DNA of 30,569 nucleotides from the NCBI GenBank assembly GCA_910579275.1, contig CAJTTO010000049.1, positions 1-30,569 of the forward strand, in the 5' to 3' direction. Source of the stretch: an uncultured Lachnospiraceae bacterium (GTDB lineage Bacteria; Bacillota; Clostridia; Lachnospirales; Lachnospiraceae). The notes beneath the pieces are model-generated. The model did no database searches. It had not been told where the DNA came from and worked only from the letters and a program-made list of their open reading frames with translations. The translations under genes and the position numbers were made by a program. Below, piece by piece: positions 23,555 to 30,569 of the stretch; within the stretch, counting starts at the first letter, position 1; the number at the start of each line of letters is the position of its first letter.

Positions 23555-24145
23555 TCAATCCCCCATTATATGATTAATCTGTTCGTATGTCTCCTCCAAA
23601 CTGCCATTGTTGGATATCACAACCTTACAGTGTTTTCTGAATTCCTCTTCGCTTAACTGCCCCTTCATAATATCAGCTGTCTTTTGTGCACTATACTGTC
23701 TCCCTGTAGCAAGCCGTTCCTCCCGCAGCGCTGCGTCCGAATGCACATACCACATTTCATCCACTATCTGGTCATAATGCTCCTCAATCAGCAGTGCCGC
23801 TTCTATGAAAAAATATTCGGCTTCACCTTTTTCTTTCTCATATGCAATCTGACCCAAGATATATTTTTTAACTGCCGGATGGATGATTTTATTGACACAG
23901 TCCAACAGCATTTTGTCTTGAAAAATAAGCCCTGCCATTCTCCCTTTATGGATGGTTCCGTCAGCGTTTAATATTTCCTGTCCAAGAAGCTCCACAATCT
24001 CCTGATAACATTCCTGTCCCGGCTCGTACAATAAATGTGCTGCCTCGTCAGCCCTGATGATCCGGCACCGGTAACGTTCTCCTATATAAGACAGTACTTT
24101 TGTCTTTCCGGCTCCGACACCGCCCGTAATTCCTATAATCTTCAT
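23555..24145 (-). CDS. coaE: Dephospho-CoA kinase
   Basis: A 196-residue P-loop kinase for the last step of coenzyme A synthesis (ATP-dependent phosphorylation of dephospho-CoA). Walker A is GITGGVGAGKTKV (5-17); the substrate loop is RADEAAHLLYEPG; the lid holds REERLATGRQYSAQ. Length is standard. It follows polA by 28 bp and precedes the FtsA-like gene by 3 bp. The polA-coaE order is common in Firmicutes (with mutM lost here). Confidence 0.94.
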   Translation of the reverse strand: MKIIGITGGVGAGKTKVLSYIGERYRCRIIRADEAAHLLYEPGQECYQEIVELLGQEILNADGTIHKGRMAGLIFQDKMLLDCVNKIIHPAVKKYILGQIAYEKEKGEAEYFFIEAALLIEEHYDQIVDEMWYVHSDAALREERLATGRQYSAQKTADIMKGQLSEEEFRKHCKVVISNNGSLEETYEQINHIMGD

Positions 24146-24173
24146 TGTCCAACCTCATGATATCGCTGCCTTG

Positions 24174-26888
24174 TTATTTTGCATCATACCAGTCAGCTCC
24201 TGTGTGCAGGTCAATTTCAAGATTTACTGCCAGCTCGCACGCATTCTGCATCTCTCGGGACAGCACCTCCCTGACTTCCTCGACCTCATCGTCTCTGGTT
24301 TCTATCAGCAGTTCATCGTGGATCTGCAAAATCAGTTTTGACTTTAATCCCTTGGATTTCAGGGCATCATAGACATGAATCATGGCATACTTGATAATAT
24401 CTGCCGCAGTTCCCTGTATCGGTGAATTCATGGCAACACGTTCCCCAAAAGAACGCTGGTTAAAGTTCGATGATTTCAATTCGGGCACAGGTCTGCGTCT
24501 CCCGAAGAGCGTCTCACAATACCCCTTATCTTTTGCATCATCAACCATCTTATCCAGAAAACGCTTGATTCCCGGATACGTTTTAAAATACTCGTCGATA
24601 TATTCCCTTGCCTCCTTCGGGGTTATGCTCAAATCCTGACTTAATCCAAAGGAGCTGATGCCATACACAATACCGAAATTTACAGCCTTGGCATTGCGCC
24701 TTTGCAAGTCCGTCACTTCCTCAAACGGCGTGTGGAAAACCTTTGACGCAGTAATCCTGTGAATATCCTCCGACATTTTATAAGCTTCAATCAGCTGTTT
24801 GTCATCGGACATATGCGCAAGGACGCGCAGTTCGATCTGGGAATAGTCCGCATCCATAAAAATACACCCATCCTGCGGGATAAAAACCTTGCGGATTCGT
24901 CTGCCCAGCTCCATACGCATGGGGATGTTCTGCAAATTGGGCTCGGTTGAGCTTAATCTCCCTGTTGCAGTAATTGTCTGGTTGAAGTTTGTGTGTATTT
25001 TATTGTCGTCCTTAATGAACGCCGCAAGTCCCTCCGCATACGTTGACTTTAATTTGGTCAGCCCCCTATACTCAAGAATGTCCTTGACAAACGGGTACTC
25101 GGGTGCAAGTTTTTCAAGCACATCCGCCGCTGTCGAATACCCCGTTTTTGTCTTCTTGCCTCCGGGCATTTTCATCTTGTCAAACAAAATTTCCCCAAGC
25201 TGCTTTGGCGAATTAATATTAAATACTTCCCCCGCTTCCGCGTGAATCGCTTTCTCAAGTTCCCCGATTCTGCCGCTGAGTGCTTCACCATAAACCTTAA
25301 GCTCCTCAGGTTTTACAAGAATACCCTCTCTTTCCATATCAAAGAGCACATACGTAAGCGGCATCTCCAAATCCCTGAAAAGCTGTTCCATTCCGTTCAG
25401 GCGCAGTGCCTTTTCAAGCAGAGACGCCGCCTTATATAGGACATATGTCTCCTTTGCAAAATAAGAAAGACACTCCTTTTTATTGTTTTGATAAGCTGTT
25501 CCGATATCTGTCTTTCCAAAAATATCTGACCAGCCCCGCAGCCGGGTACTTAAATACTCATCTGCTATATCTTCTATTTTATAATCGTTTTTCAACGGAT
25601 TTATCAAATACGCCGCAATTTTGCAGTCAAATATATTTCTGGTAACTTCATGCGACAAAAGGTTCTTATGCTGTTCCGCCGTTACCATATTTTCGTAATC
25701 TTCTTTCGCATCAAATACGGAAATCATCATTTTTTCTGCGGAAAGCATGTTGCTAATCCACTGCCTGATATCAGCCGCAGATATCTTATCCGAACTCTCT
25801 ATCCAGTATATGTTCTCCTCTTTGCCGGAGCCTCCGCACACCATACAACCGAATACGTCCTGCTCCTCCACCATCTGGAAAAAAAGCTGACCGCTTGCGC
25901 CAGTCTTATAATCTTCTGCGTTTCCGGCCTTGACGTTCAGGATTCTGATTGCGGCACTTCCGGTTTTGACCGCCGTATCAAAAATCTTTTTTGCATCTTC
26001 GGATGCCGTGACCGTAACGACTTTTACATCCTTGTCAATATCCACTTCATTCTTTTTGGATGATTGTCCGAACTTTGCAAATATATGTGCTAATGAAAGC
26101 TGTTTTAATTTCGCATATGCCTCCGGAGTATCCAGTTCTCCTAGTTTTGCATATTCAACCGAAAAACTGCACTCTACATCCGTATCAATCGCCACGCTGC
26201 GCCGAAACGCGTCTATTTTTTCCCACTTACAGCTGTCAGACAGCGCTTCCCTGATACTCTTTTGGGGGATATCGTTCAAATGTTGACCAATATCTGTCAT
26301 ACTGCCATAAGTATTTAACAAATCAGCAGCCGTCTTTTTCCCGATTCCACCAACTTGCACCAATGCCTGAAGTTCTGCATATTGTTCCGGCATGACCTTG
26401 TGTACTGTCACAATATCGTCCTTCTGATAATCTGTGATTCGGGTGTTTTTGTTTCCGGTCTCCACTAGCCGGACACTTACTGTTTCAGAGACAAGCTGCA
26501 GCAAGTTTCTGTCGCCTGACACAATTGTAACCGCTGTGTTTTCGCCTGCACAGCGGTTTGCTATGGTTCCCATCAGGTCAGCTGTCCTTAATTTCTTATC
26601 GCCGACAACATATACATTCATGGAAGCCAGTATTTCCTGCATAACAGGTATCTGTTCACGGAAATCCTCCGGTGCTGCCTTTGATTCGGCCTCATTATCC
26701 TGCTGTACTTCCTGTCCGAACACGACTGTCAAATACTCTGTTTTTTCTTCAGCTGCAAGCATAAATAACACATTGAGAAATCCATGTATGGCATTTATGT
26801 GAAATCCCCCTGCATCGGTCTGTATTGGCACATGATAAAATGCTTTCCTTAAAATACTATTCCCATCTATTAATACGATTTTGCCCAT
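24174..26888 (-). CDS. polA: DNA polymerase I with degenerate 5'-nuclease domain
   Basis: A 904-residue family A polymerase of normal length. The polymerase domain is intact: motif A DADYSQIELR (679-688), O-helix RRNAKAVNFGIVYG (about 730-743) and motif C QIHDELL (855-861). The middle 3'-5' exonuclease-like domain (FDCKIAAYLINPLKNDYKIED) lacks the acidic set, as usual in Firmicutes. The N-terminal 5'-nuclease domain keeps D8, D104 and D126 but has lost most metal ligands: Gly58 in place of the FD aspartate, Arg101-Thr-Ala103 where E-A-D stands, Asn128 for the second GDKD aspartate, and no GDKSDN segment before GIGKKTA (181-187). It ends 6 bp from the upstream zinc-finger gene. Confidence 0.93.
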   Translation of the reverse strand: MGKIVLIDGNSILRKAFYHVPIQTDAGGFHINAIHGFLNVLFMLAAEEKTEYLTVVFGQEVQQDNEAESKAAPEDFREQIPVMQEILASMNVYVVGDKKLRTADLMGTIANRCAGENTAVTIVSGDRNLLQLVSETVSVRLVETGNKNTRITDYQKDDIVTVHKVMPEQYAELQALVQVGGIGKKTAADLLNTYGSMTDIGQHLNDIPQKSIREALSDSCKWEKIDAFRRSVAIDTDVECSFSVEYAKLGELDTPEAYAKLKQLSLAHIFAKFGQSSKKNEVDIDKDVKVVTVTASEDAKKIFDTAVKTGSAAIRILNVKAGNAEDYKTGASGQLFFQMVEEQDVFGCMVCGGSGKEENIYWIESSDKISAADIRQWISNMLSAEKMMISVFDAKEDYENMVTAEQHKNLLSHEVTRNIFDCKIAAYLINPLKNDYKIEDIADEYLSTRLRGWSDIFGKTDIGTAYQNNKKECLSYFAKETYVLYKAASLLEKALRLNGMEQLFRDLEMPLTYVLFDMEREGILVKPEELKVYGEALSGRIGELEKAIHAEAGEVFNINSPKQLGEILFDKMKMPGGKKTKTGYSTAADVLEKLAPEYPFVKDILEYRGLTKLKSTYAEGLAAFIKDDNKIHTNFNQTITATGRLSSTEPNLQNIPMRMELGRRIRKVFIPQDGCIFMDADYSQIELRVLAHMSDDKQLIEAYKMSEDIHRITASKVFHTPFEEVTDLQRRNAKAVNFGIVYGISSFGLSQDLSITPKEAREYIDEYFKTYPGIKRFLDKMVDDAKDKGYCETLFGRRRPVPELKSSNFNQRSFGERVAMNSPIQGTAADIIKYAMIHVYDALKSKGLKSKLILQIHDELLIETRDDEVEEVREVLSREMQNACELAVNLEIDLHTGADWYDAK

Positions 26889-26894
26889 CTAGTC

Positions 26895-27203
26895 TCAAAC
26901 TCCTCCCAGCAAAAAGATACAAAACATCATCGACGCAACTAAAAAAAGACCGGCTTTCAGCTGTTTGTATACCCTTTTTCGGTTTATGGCACGATTCAGC
27001 CTGTCTTCCAGTTCACTCTGCACATCAATATCATCTGCATTTTCAAGCCTGTTGATACCTTCTAACAAAAGATATTCTATTGTAAGTTCCTCCATGCATT
27101 CCGTACAGGAATGTGCGTGCTCTACAAATTGAAACTCTGTATCCTCGTCCAGCTCATTCTTCAGAAACAAGTGAATACAGCGCCGTGTTTCCTTACAATC
27201 CAT
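26895..27203 (-). CDS. Membrane-anchored zinc-finger protein (zf-HC2 like)
   Basis: A 102-residue protein with an N-terminal HxxxCxxC site (H29-C33-C36, plus C3/C9) of the type found in anti-sigma factors, a short helical linker, and a C-terminal membrane segment (about 84-102, KAGLFLVASMMFCIFLLGG). The layout is that of a small zf-HC2 anti-sigma factor with its sensor part removed. No sigma factor gene is adjacent; polA starts 6 bp downstream, so both are co-transcribed. AGAGGGG lies about 5 nt before the ATG. It may regulate a sigma factor encoded elsewhere; that is open. Confidence 0.75.
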   Translation of the reverse strand: MDCKETRRCIHLFLKNELDEDTEFQFVEHAHSCTECMEELTIEYLLLEGINRLENADDIDVQSELEDRLNRAINRKRVYKQLKAGLFLVASMMFCIFLLGGV

Positions 27204-27424
27204 TTATCCCCTCTTGGAAACTGTAACAGAAAAAACAGACGCATCTTAACCTGCCTACAGTTCCTCAGCCCATGTTACCATAACTTGTTTACCTTCATAA
27301 TAATACACTATCTCAAGGCATTTTGAAAGAGATAAATAAAATTTATTTTTTAAATTATTGGAAAATTTCACTTTTTAACAGTTTTTTTATTCTTTTTTGT
27401 GAAAAATGACAATTTTTGCGTTTC
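27204..27424. other. AT-rich intergenic region, upstream of the zf-HC2/polA run
   Basis: No gene is seen. On the minus strand TTTCAA and TATTAT with a 17-bp spacer lie near 27308-27336 and are a weak candidate promoter for the zinc-finger gene. Otherwise the stretch is A/T-rich with no clear structure. Confidence 0.35.
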
Positions 27425-27474
27425 CAAAAAACAACAGGAAACAGCGGCTCCCTTTTCAGCATGCCGCTGTTTCC
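27425..27474 (-). terminator. Terminator of the small 68-residue gene
   Basis: GGAAACAGCGGC (27437-27448) and GCCGCTGTTTCC (27463-27474) form a perfect 12-bp stem with a 14-nt loop, followed on the minus strand by TGTTGTTTTTTG. A T run on the other side makes weaker use from the plus strand possible. Confidence 0.85.
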
Positions 27475-27500
27475 TTGTTTTGGGCTTTCATTTGCAGACT

Positions 27501-27707
27501 TTATACAAATGTATCCCCATCGCTGATTTTCTGTATCAGCTGCTGCATTTCTTCCTTACTTTTCACACTTTTGCTCTGTGCCAGAACCTGTTCTTTTTCA
27601 TATTCTGTCATTTTCCCATAATTGTTGATTGCCTGCTCGTCCATCGCCATTCCAAATGCAAGACCAAGCGGCAGAACACTGCTCTGGAATCCATCTGAAA
27701 AATCCAT
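27501..27707 (-). CDS. Small acidic protein, unknown function
   Basis: A 68-residue protein starting MDFSDGFQSSVLPLGLAFGM. The first third is mildly hydrophobic (VLPLGLAFGMAMDEQAI); the rest is a charged helix (YEKEQVLAQSKSVKSKEEMQ) with no motif I recognise. AGGTG is 5-6 nt before the ATG at 27707; a GTG two codons earlier is the alternative. It is a single-gene unit: a perfect-stem terminator lies 27 bp after it and a palindrome lies upstream. It may be a Lachnospiraceae-specific protein. Confidence 0.6.
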   Translation of the reverse strand: MDFSDGFQSSVLPLGLAFGMAMDEQAINNYGKMTEYEKEQVLAQSKSVKSKEEMQQLIQKISDGDTFV

Positions 27708-27763
27708 AATCACACCTCATATCTTTCTGACACAAACCCTCGTTTCAAAGGATTTGCAATATT

Positions 27764-27837
27764 AGCGTGTTCGAAAAATCATTCCTGCCGCCTGCATTGC
27801 AACGCGCATCCGGCAGAAAGCATTTTTCAGACACGCT
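27764..27837. repeat. 74-bp imperfect palindrome (REP/MITE-like)
   Basis: Two 32-bp arms match at 25 of 32 positions (inspection): both begin AGCGTGT, then share GAAAAAT and CTGCCG at the same distances. They flank a 10-nt centre. The element lies 43 bp after the glgX stop and can act as its terminator. The compensated layout and blocks of identity look like a mobile or multi-copy palindrome, but only one copy is in this window and no target-site duplication is clear. Confidence 0.6.
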
Positions 27838-27880
27838 CTATCATTTCCAGTTTCGTGTGCTCTTATGCATTTTATCATTT

Positions 27881-30190
27881 TCAAATCTGCGAGACAGTAT
27901 CTGTTTTTCCTAATTCTGGATTTGTGAATTCCTCCTGCATTTCTTTCTGTGTGTTTTCCGTTTGCAAAAATGCATCCTGCTGTATTTCTTCCTGCAAATC
28001 CTGCTGCTTTACAATCTCTTCCTGCTGTACTTCTCCCTGTGGCGTTTCCTGCTGTGTTTCTTCTTTGTGCATCTCCTGTAAAATTTCCCGCTCTCCTGTC
28101 AGCACAACTACTGTCCGCGGCTGAATTTTGATTTTACTTACATATCCGGATTCTTCCTGATTCTCCGCACTGTCTCCCTCAGCAAACGTATTCACACAAA
28201 TCTTCCACTTCAACCCGTTCGGAAGCTCCGGAAGCTGCATCTCGAGTGGTTCCCAGTACGCATTCATGGCATAAAATACAATGTCATCCTTCGTGTCCGC
28301 CTCGTCCCTGCCTGCATACATAATCCCGATTAACCGGCTGTCCCGCCTTGTATGTGTATTCCATGGCGCACCATTGTGTATGCTGATTTCCTGCAAATCA
28401 CATTCTGCCTTTTTCGTCGTCTTCCGCAGAATCGCATATTTTTTGCGGAACGCAATCATTTTCTTAAAAAACTGATAAATATCCTGATACTTTTCGAGTC
28501 TCGTCCAGTCCAGCCAGGAAATACGGTTGTCCTGACAATATGCATTGTTGTTGCCAAACTGTGTATTGCAGAATTCATCCCCTGCAAGAAACATTGCAGG
28601 CCCTCTGCTGCACATCAATGTCGCAAACGCATTTTTGACCATTCGACGGCGCAGGTTCTCAATTTCAGGGTCGTCCGTCTCCCCCTCCTCGCCACAGTTC
28701 CAACTGTTTCCATTGTTGTCCCCGTCCGTGTTGTTCCATCCGTTTTTTTCATTGTGCTTCATATTATAAGAGTAAAGATCATACAACGTAAATCCGTCAT
28801 GGCAGGTCAGAAAATTGACAGACGCGCTTTTCCCCCTAACAGACGGGTCGTATAAATCCTTTGAACCCGTAATTCTGGTAATCGCAATATCTGCCAGTCC
28901 CTCGTCCCCTTTCAGGAAACGCCGCATATCATCCCGGTATCTTCCATTCCACTCAGACCACCTGTTGTATGCAGGAAAATGCCCCACCTGATACAACCCT
29001 CCGGCATCCCACGCCTCCGCAATCAGCTTAACCTTTCCCAAGATAGAATCCCCGGCGATTCCCTGCAAAATTGGCGGTTCTGCCATCGGAGCACCATTTT
29101 GATCCCTTGTCAAAATGGATGCCAAGTCAAACCGAAAACCATCCACGCGGTATTCGGTCACCCAGTAACGCAGACAGTCAATAATAAAGCGGCGTGTCAT
29201 CGGATGATTACAGTTCAGGGCATTCCCACATCCGCTAAAATTGTAATAGTATCCGTCGGGTGTCAAAATATAATAAATATTATTGTCAATTCCCTTAAAA
29301 GAAAAACATGGGCCATCCTCATTTCCCTCTGCCGTATGGTTAAACACAACGTCCAGAATCACCTCAATGCCATTCTCTTTCAGTTCATAAATCAGCTGTT
29401 TCAGCTCATCCCCTTCATGGTTATGCTCAACAACAGAGGTGTATCCGGTATTCGGCGCAAAAAAGCAGACAGTATTATATCCCCAGTAATTATAAAGCTG
29501 TTCTCCGTCCACAACCCGCGCGCTCTCCATCTCATCAAATTCAAAAATTGGCATCAGCTCCACTGCATTGACTCCTAAATCTTTCAAATAGGGAATCTTC
29601 TGCCGCAATCCCTCAAACGTTCCTTTTGCAGACACACCTGATGTCGCATCCTTTGTAAATCCGCGCACATGCATCTCATAGATTACCAAATCCTCAAGCG
29701 GATATTCCAGCTGCTCTGTATTTCCCCAGTCAAAATTATTTTCCACAACTCGGGCATGATACACAAAATTTTCACCACTCTCCGGTCGCTCGCCCCATTT
29801 CCTCTGTCCTGTTACTGCCTTTGCATAAGGATCGAGCAGGACATTTTTCCTGTCAAACAGCAGTCCGTTTTTCTTGTCATAAGGCCCATCCAGACGGAAC
29901 GCATACTCAAATTCCTGTATATTCAGCCCAAACACCAGCATGGAATAGGTATTTCCTATGCGGTACGCTTTTGGGAATTCCAGCTCCGCATAAGGTTCCT
30001 TTTCCATTGGTTTAAAAAGCAGCAGTGTACAGCTTGTTGCACCAAAAGAATGAATTGTAAAACTGACGCCATTTGACGCCGGTGTCGCACCATCCTTGTT
30101 GTAAAATCCCGGACGAACCTCAAATCCGTTAATCACATCTAACGGCTGTAACTTTTCTCCGCGTTGTGGCATATGGTGTATAAAATTCAT
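27881..30190 (-). CDS. glgX: Glycogen debranching enzyme, GlgX/isoamylase type
   Basis: A 769-residue GH13 enzyme that cleaves alpha-1,6 branches of glycogen or limit dextrin. The N-terminal part (about 15-135) is a CBM48-like domain with the GFEVRPGFYNKDGATP opening; the TIM barrel follows. Catalytic residues: nucleophile D355 in YRVDGFRFDLAS, acid/base E392 in KLIAEAWDAGG, and the third acid in NFLTCHDGFTL. Motif VILDVVFNHTAEG (278-290) is conserved. After about residue 698 a 71-residue Gln/Glu-rich tail follows that is not part of the fold. GGGAG is about 10 nt before the ATG at 30190. Choice between GlgX and isoamylase/TreX is by length and order. Confidence 0.88.
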   Translation of the reverse strand: MNFIHHMPQRGEKLQPLDVINGFEVRPGFYNKDGATPASNGVSFTIHSFGATSCTLLLFKPMEKEPYAELEFPKAYRIGNTYSMLVFGLNIQEFEYAFRLDGPYDKKNGLLFDRKNVLLDPYAKAVTGQRKWGERPESGENFVYHARVVENNFDWGNTEQLEYPLEDLVIYEMHVRGFTKDATSGVSAKGTFEGLRQKIPYLKDLGVNAVELMPIFEFDEMESARVVDGEQLYNYWGYNTVCFFAPNTGYTSVVEHNHEGDELKQLIYELKENGIEVILDVVFNHTAEGNEDGPCFSFKGIDNNIYYILTPDGYYYNFSGCGNALNCNHPMTRRFIIDCLRYWVTEYRVDGFRFDLASILTRDQNGAPMAEPPILQGIAGDSILGKVKLIAEAWDAGGLYQVGHFPAYNRWSEWNGRYRDDMRRFLKGDEGLADIAITRITGSKDLYDPSVRGKSASVNFLTCHDGFTLYDLYSYNMKHNEKNGWNNTDGDNNGNSWNCGEEGETDDPEIENLRRRMVKNAFATLMCSRGPAMFLAGDEFCNTQFGNNNAYCQDNRISWLDWTRLEKYQDIYQFFKKMIAFRKKYAILRKTTKKAECDLQEISIHNGAPWNTHTRRDSRLIGIMYAGRDEADTKDDIVFYAMNAYWEPLEMQLPELPNGLKWKICVNTFAEGDSAENQEESGYVSKIKIQPRTVVVLTGEREILQEMHKEETQQETPQGEVQQEEIVKQQDLQEEIQQDAFLQTENTQKEMQEEFTNPELGKTDTVSQI

Positions 30191-30316
30191 ATCATTCGTT
30201 CTCCCTTTTCATTATACCGCGTGTACTGTCTGGCTCATATGCAGGCAGACCGGCCCCGACATAGCCGTTCCTACGTCTGCACGACTCTTTTCGCATCCCC
30301 AAACGACACATATACA

Positions 30317-30344
30317 ATTATACAATACTTTCCTCAATAATCAA
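30317..30344 (-). promoter_or_regulatory. Candidate promoter of glgX
   Basis: On the minus strand TTGATT (30344-30339), a 16-bp spacer and TATAAT (30322-30317). A second TATAAT at 30216-30211 is closer to the gene but would start inside the ribosome site. Confidence 0.6.
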
Positions 30345-30451
30345 TCCATTTCGTCATTTTCATATGATTCTGCAGATAAAAAAATATTTTGTGACAGTTT
30401 CAGCCTTCGGCTTCCTCTTTAAAAAATTTTAAAAATTTTTGCGATTTATAC

Positions 30452-30480
30452 TTGCTTATATTGTCAAAATATGCTATCAT
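30452..30480 (+). promoter_or_regulatory. Promoter of tRNA-Leu
   Basis: TTGCTT (30452-30457), a 17-bp spacer and an extended -10 TGCTATCAT (box 30475-30480) lie 34 bp before the tRNA start. Confidence 0.6.
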
Positions 30481-30514
30481 ATTTCTTGTCGTTATGACAA
30501 GCATTTACGCAGTC

Positions 30515-30569
30515 GCCGGTGTGGCGGAATGGCAGACGCAGCAGACTCAAAATCTGCCGGGGGCAACCT
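30515..30569 (+). tRNA. tRNA-Leu (CAA), cut by the window end
   Basis: The 5' part reads as a class II tRNA: acceptor strand GCCGGTG, the T8-G9 pair, a D-arm GCGGAATGGCAGACGC, and the anticodon arm GCAGA-CTCAAAA-TCTGC with anticodon CAA. This decodes UUG. The D-arm with GGCAGACGC is typical of leucine tRNAs. The variable arm begins at the edge; the T-arm and 3' end lie outside. The gene is on the opposite strand to glgX. Confidence 0.92.

Larger units (their letters stand above)
30191..30514. other. Intergenic region between glgX and tRNA-Leu
   Basis: About 320 bp without a gene. It holds the glgX leader with a hairpin closed by GCAGAC (30245-30250) and GTCTGC (30275-30280), the glgX promoter at 30317-30344, an AT-rich stretch (30420-30450) and the tRNA promoter. 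The glgX 5' leader would be about 120 nt. Confidence 0.5.

Noticed and set aside
30211..30216. TATAAT box next to glgX as promoter
   Set aside because: It lacks a -35 box at a proper distance and would start transcription inside the Shine-Dalgarno; the upstream promoter at 30317-30344 is better.

Overview
The window looks like part of a Firmicutes chromosome, most probably a Lachnospiraceae-type Clostridium relative. The reasons are the gene order yceD-rpmF-plsX-acpP-rnc-smc-ftsY, strong AGGAGG-type ribosome sites, sigma-A promoters, an FtsA-like protein with beta-grasp-like repeats, and phage-type proteins of kinds common in that family. The family-level call is inference; nothing here fixes the species.

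Positions 1 to about 6,950 hold a small integrated element. From the left these are: a small helix-turn-helix protein; a probable type I toxin-antitoxin cassette (31-residue holin-like toxin, a convergent antisense RNA, and a fold-back leader); then a long minus-strand run. In transcription order that run is a Cro-like regulator, an 11-bp x 6 iteron array, an excisionase/AlpA-like protein, a winged-helix-type protein, a replisome organiser, a DnaC-type helicase loader, a small protein, and then, from its own promoter and structured leader, a scaffold-like protein, a major capsid protein, a small phage protein and a zinc-ribbon protein. A divergent repressor gene, frameshifted in an A6 run, closes the right side. 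No integrase, terminase, portal, protease or tail gene lies inside the window. The set resembles a phage satellite that carries its own scaffold and coat protein, or a heavily deleted prophage.

Positions 6,956 to 16,973 are a minus-strand housekeeping run read from a perfect TTGACA-17-TATAAT promoter: yceD, rpmF, (terminator), plsX, acpP, (terminator), rnc, smc, ftsY, ilvA, and a YitT-family membrane protein. It links fatty acid and phospholipid synthesis, ribosome assembly, RNA processing, chromosome condensation and protein targeting. tmcAL (tRNA-Met acetylcytidine synthesis) is divergent on the plus strand.

Positions 18,412 to 27,707 are again minus strand: a DUF711 (UPF0210) protein with its ACT-domain partner, a WalJ/YycJ-type metallo-hydrolase, a very long FtsA-like ATPase with beta-grasp-like repeats and an acidic linker, coaE, polA (its 5'-nuclease domain looks catalytically dead), a membrane-anchored zinc-finger protein and a small unknown protein. 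After a 74-bp imperfect palindrome comes a GlgX-type glycogen debranching enzyme. The window ends inside a plus-strand tRNA-Leu(CAA) gene.
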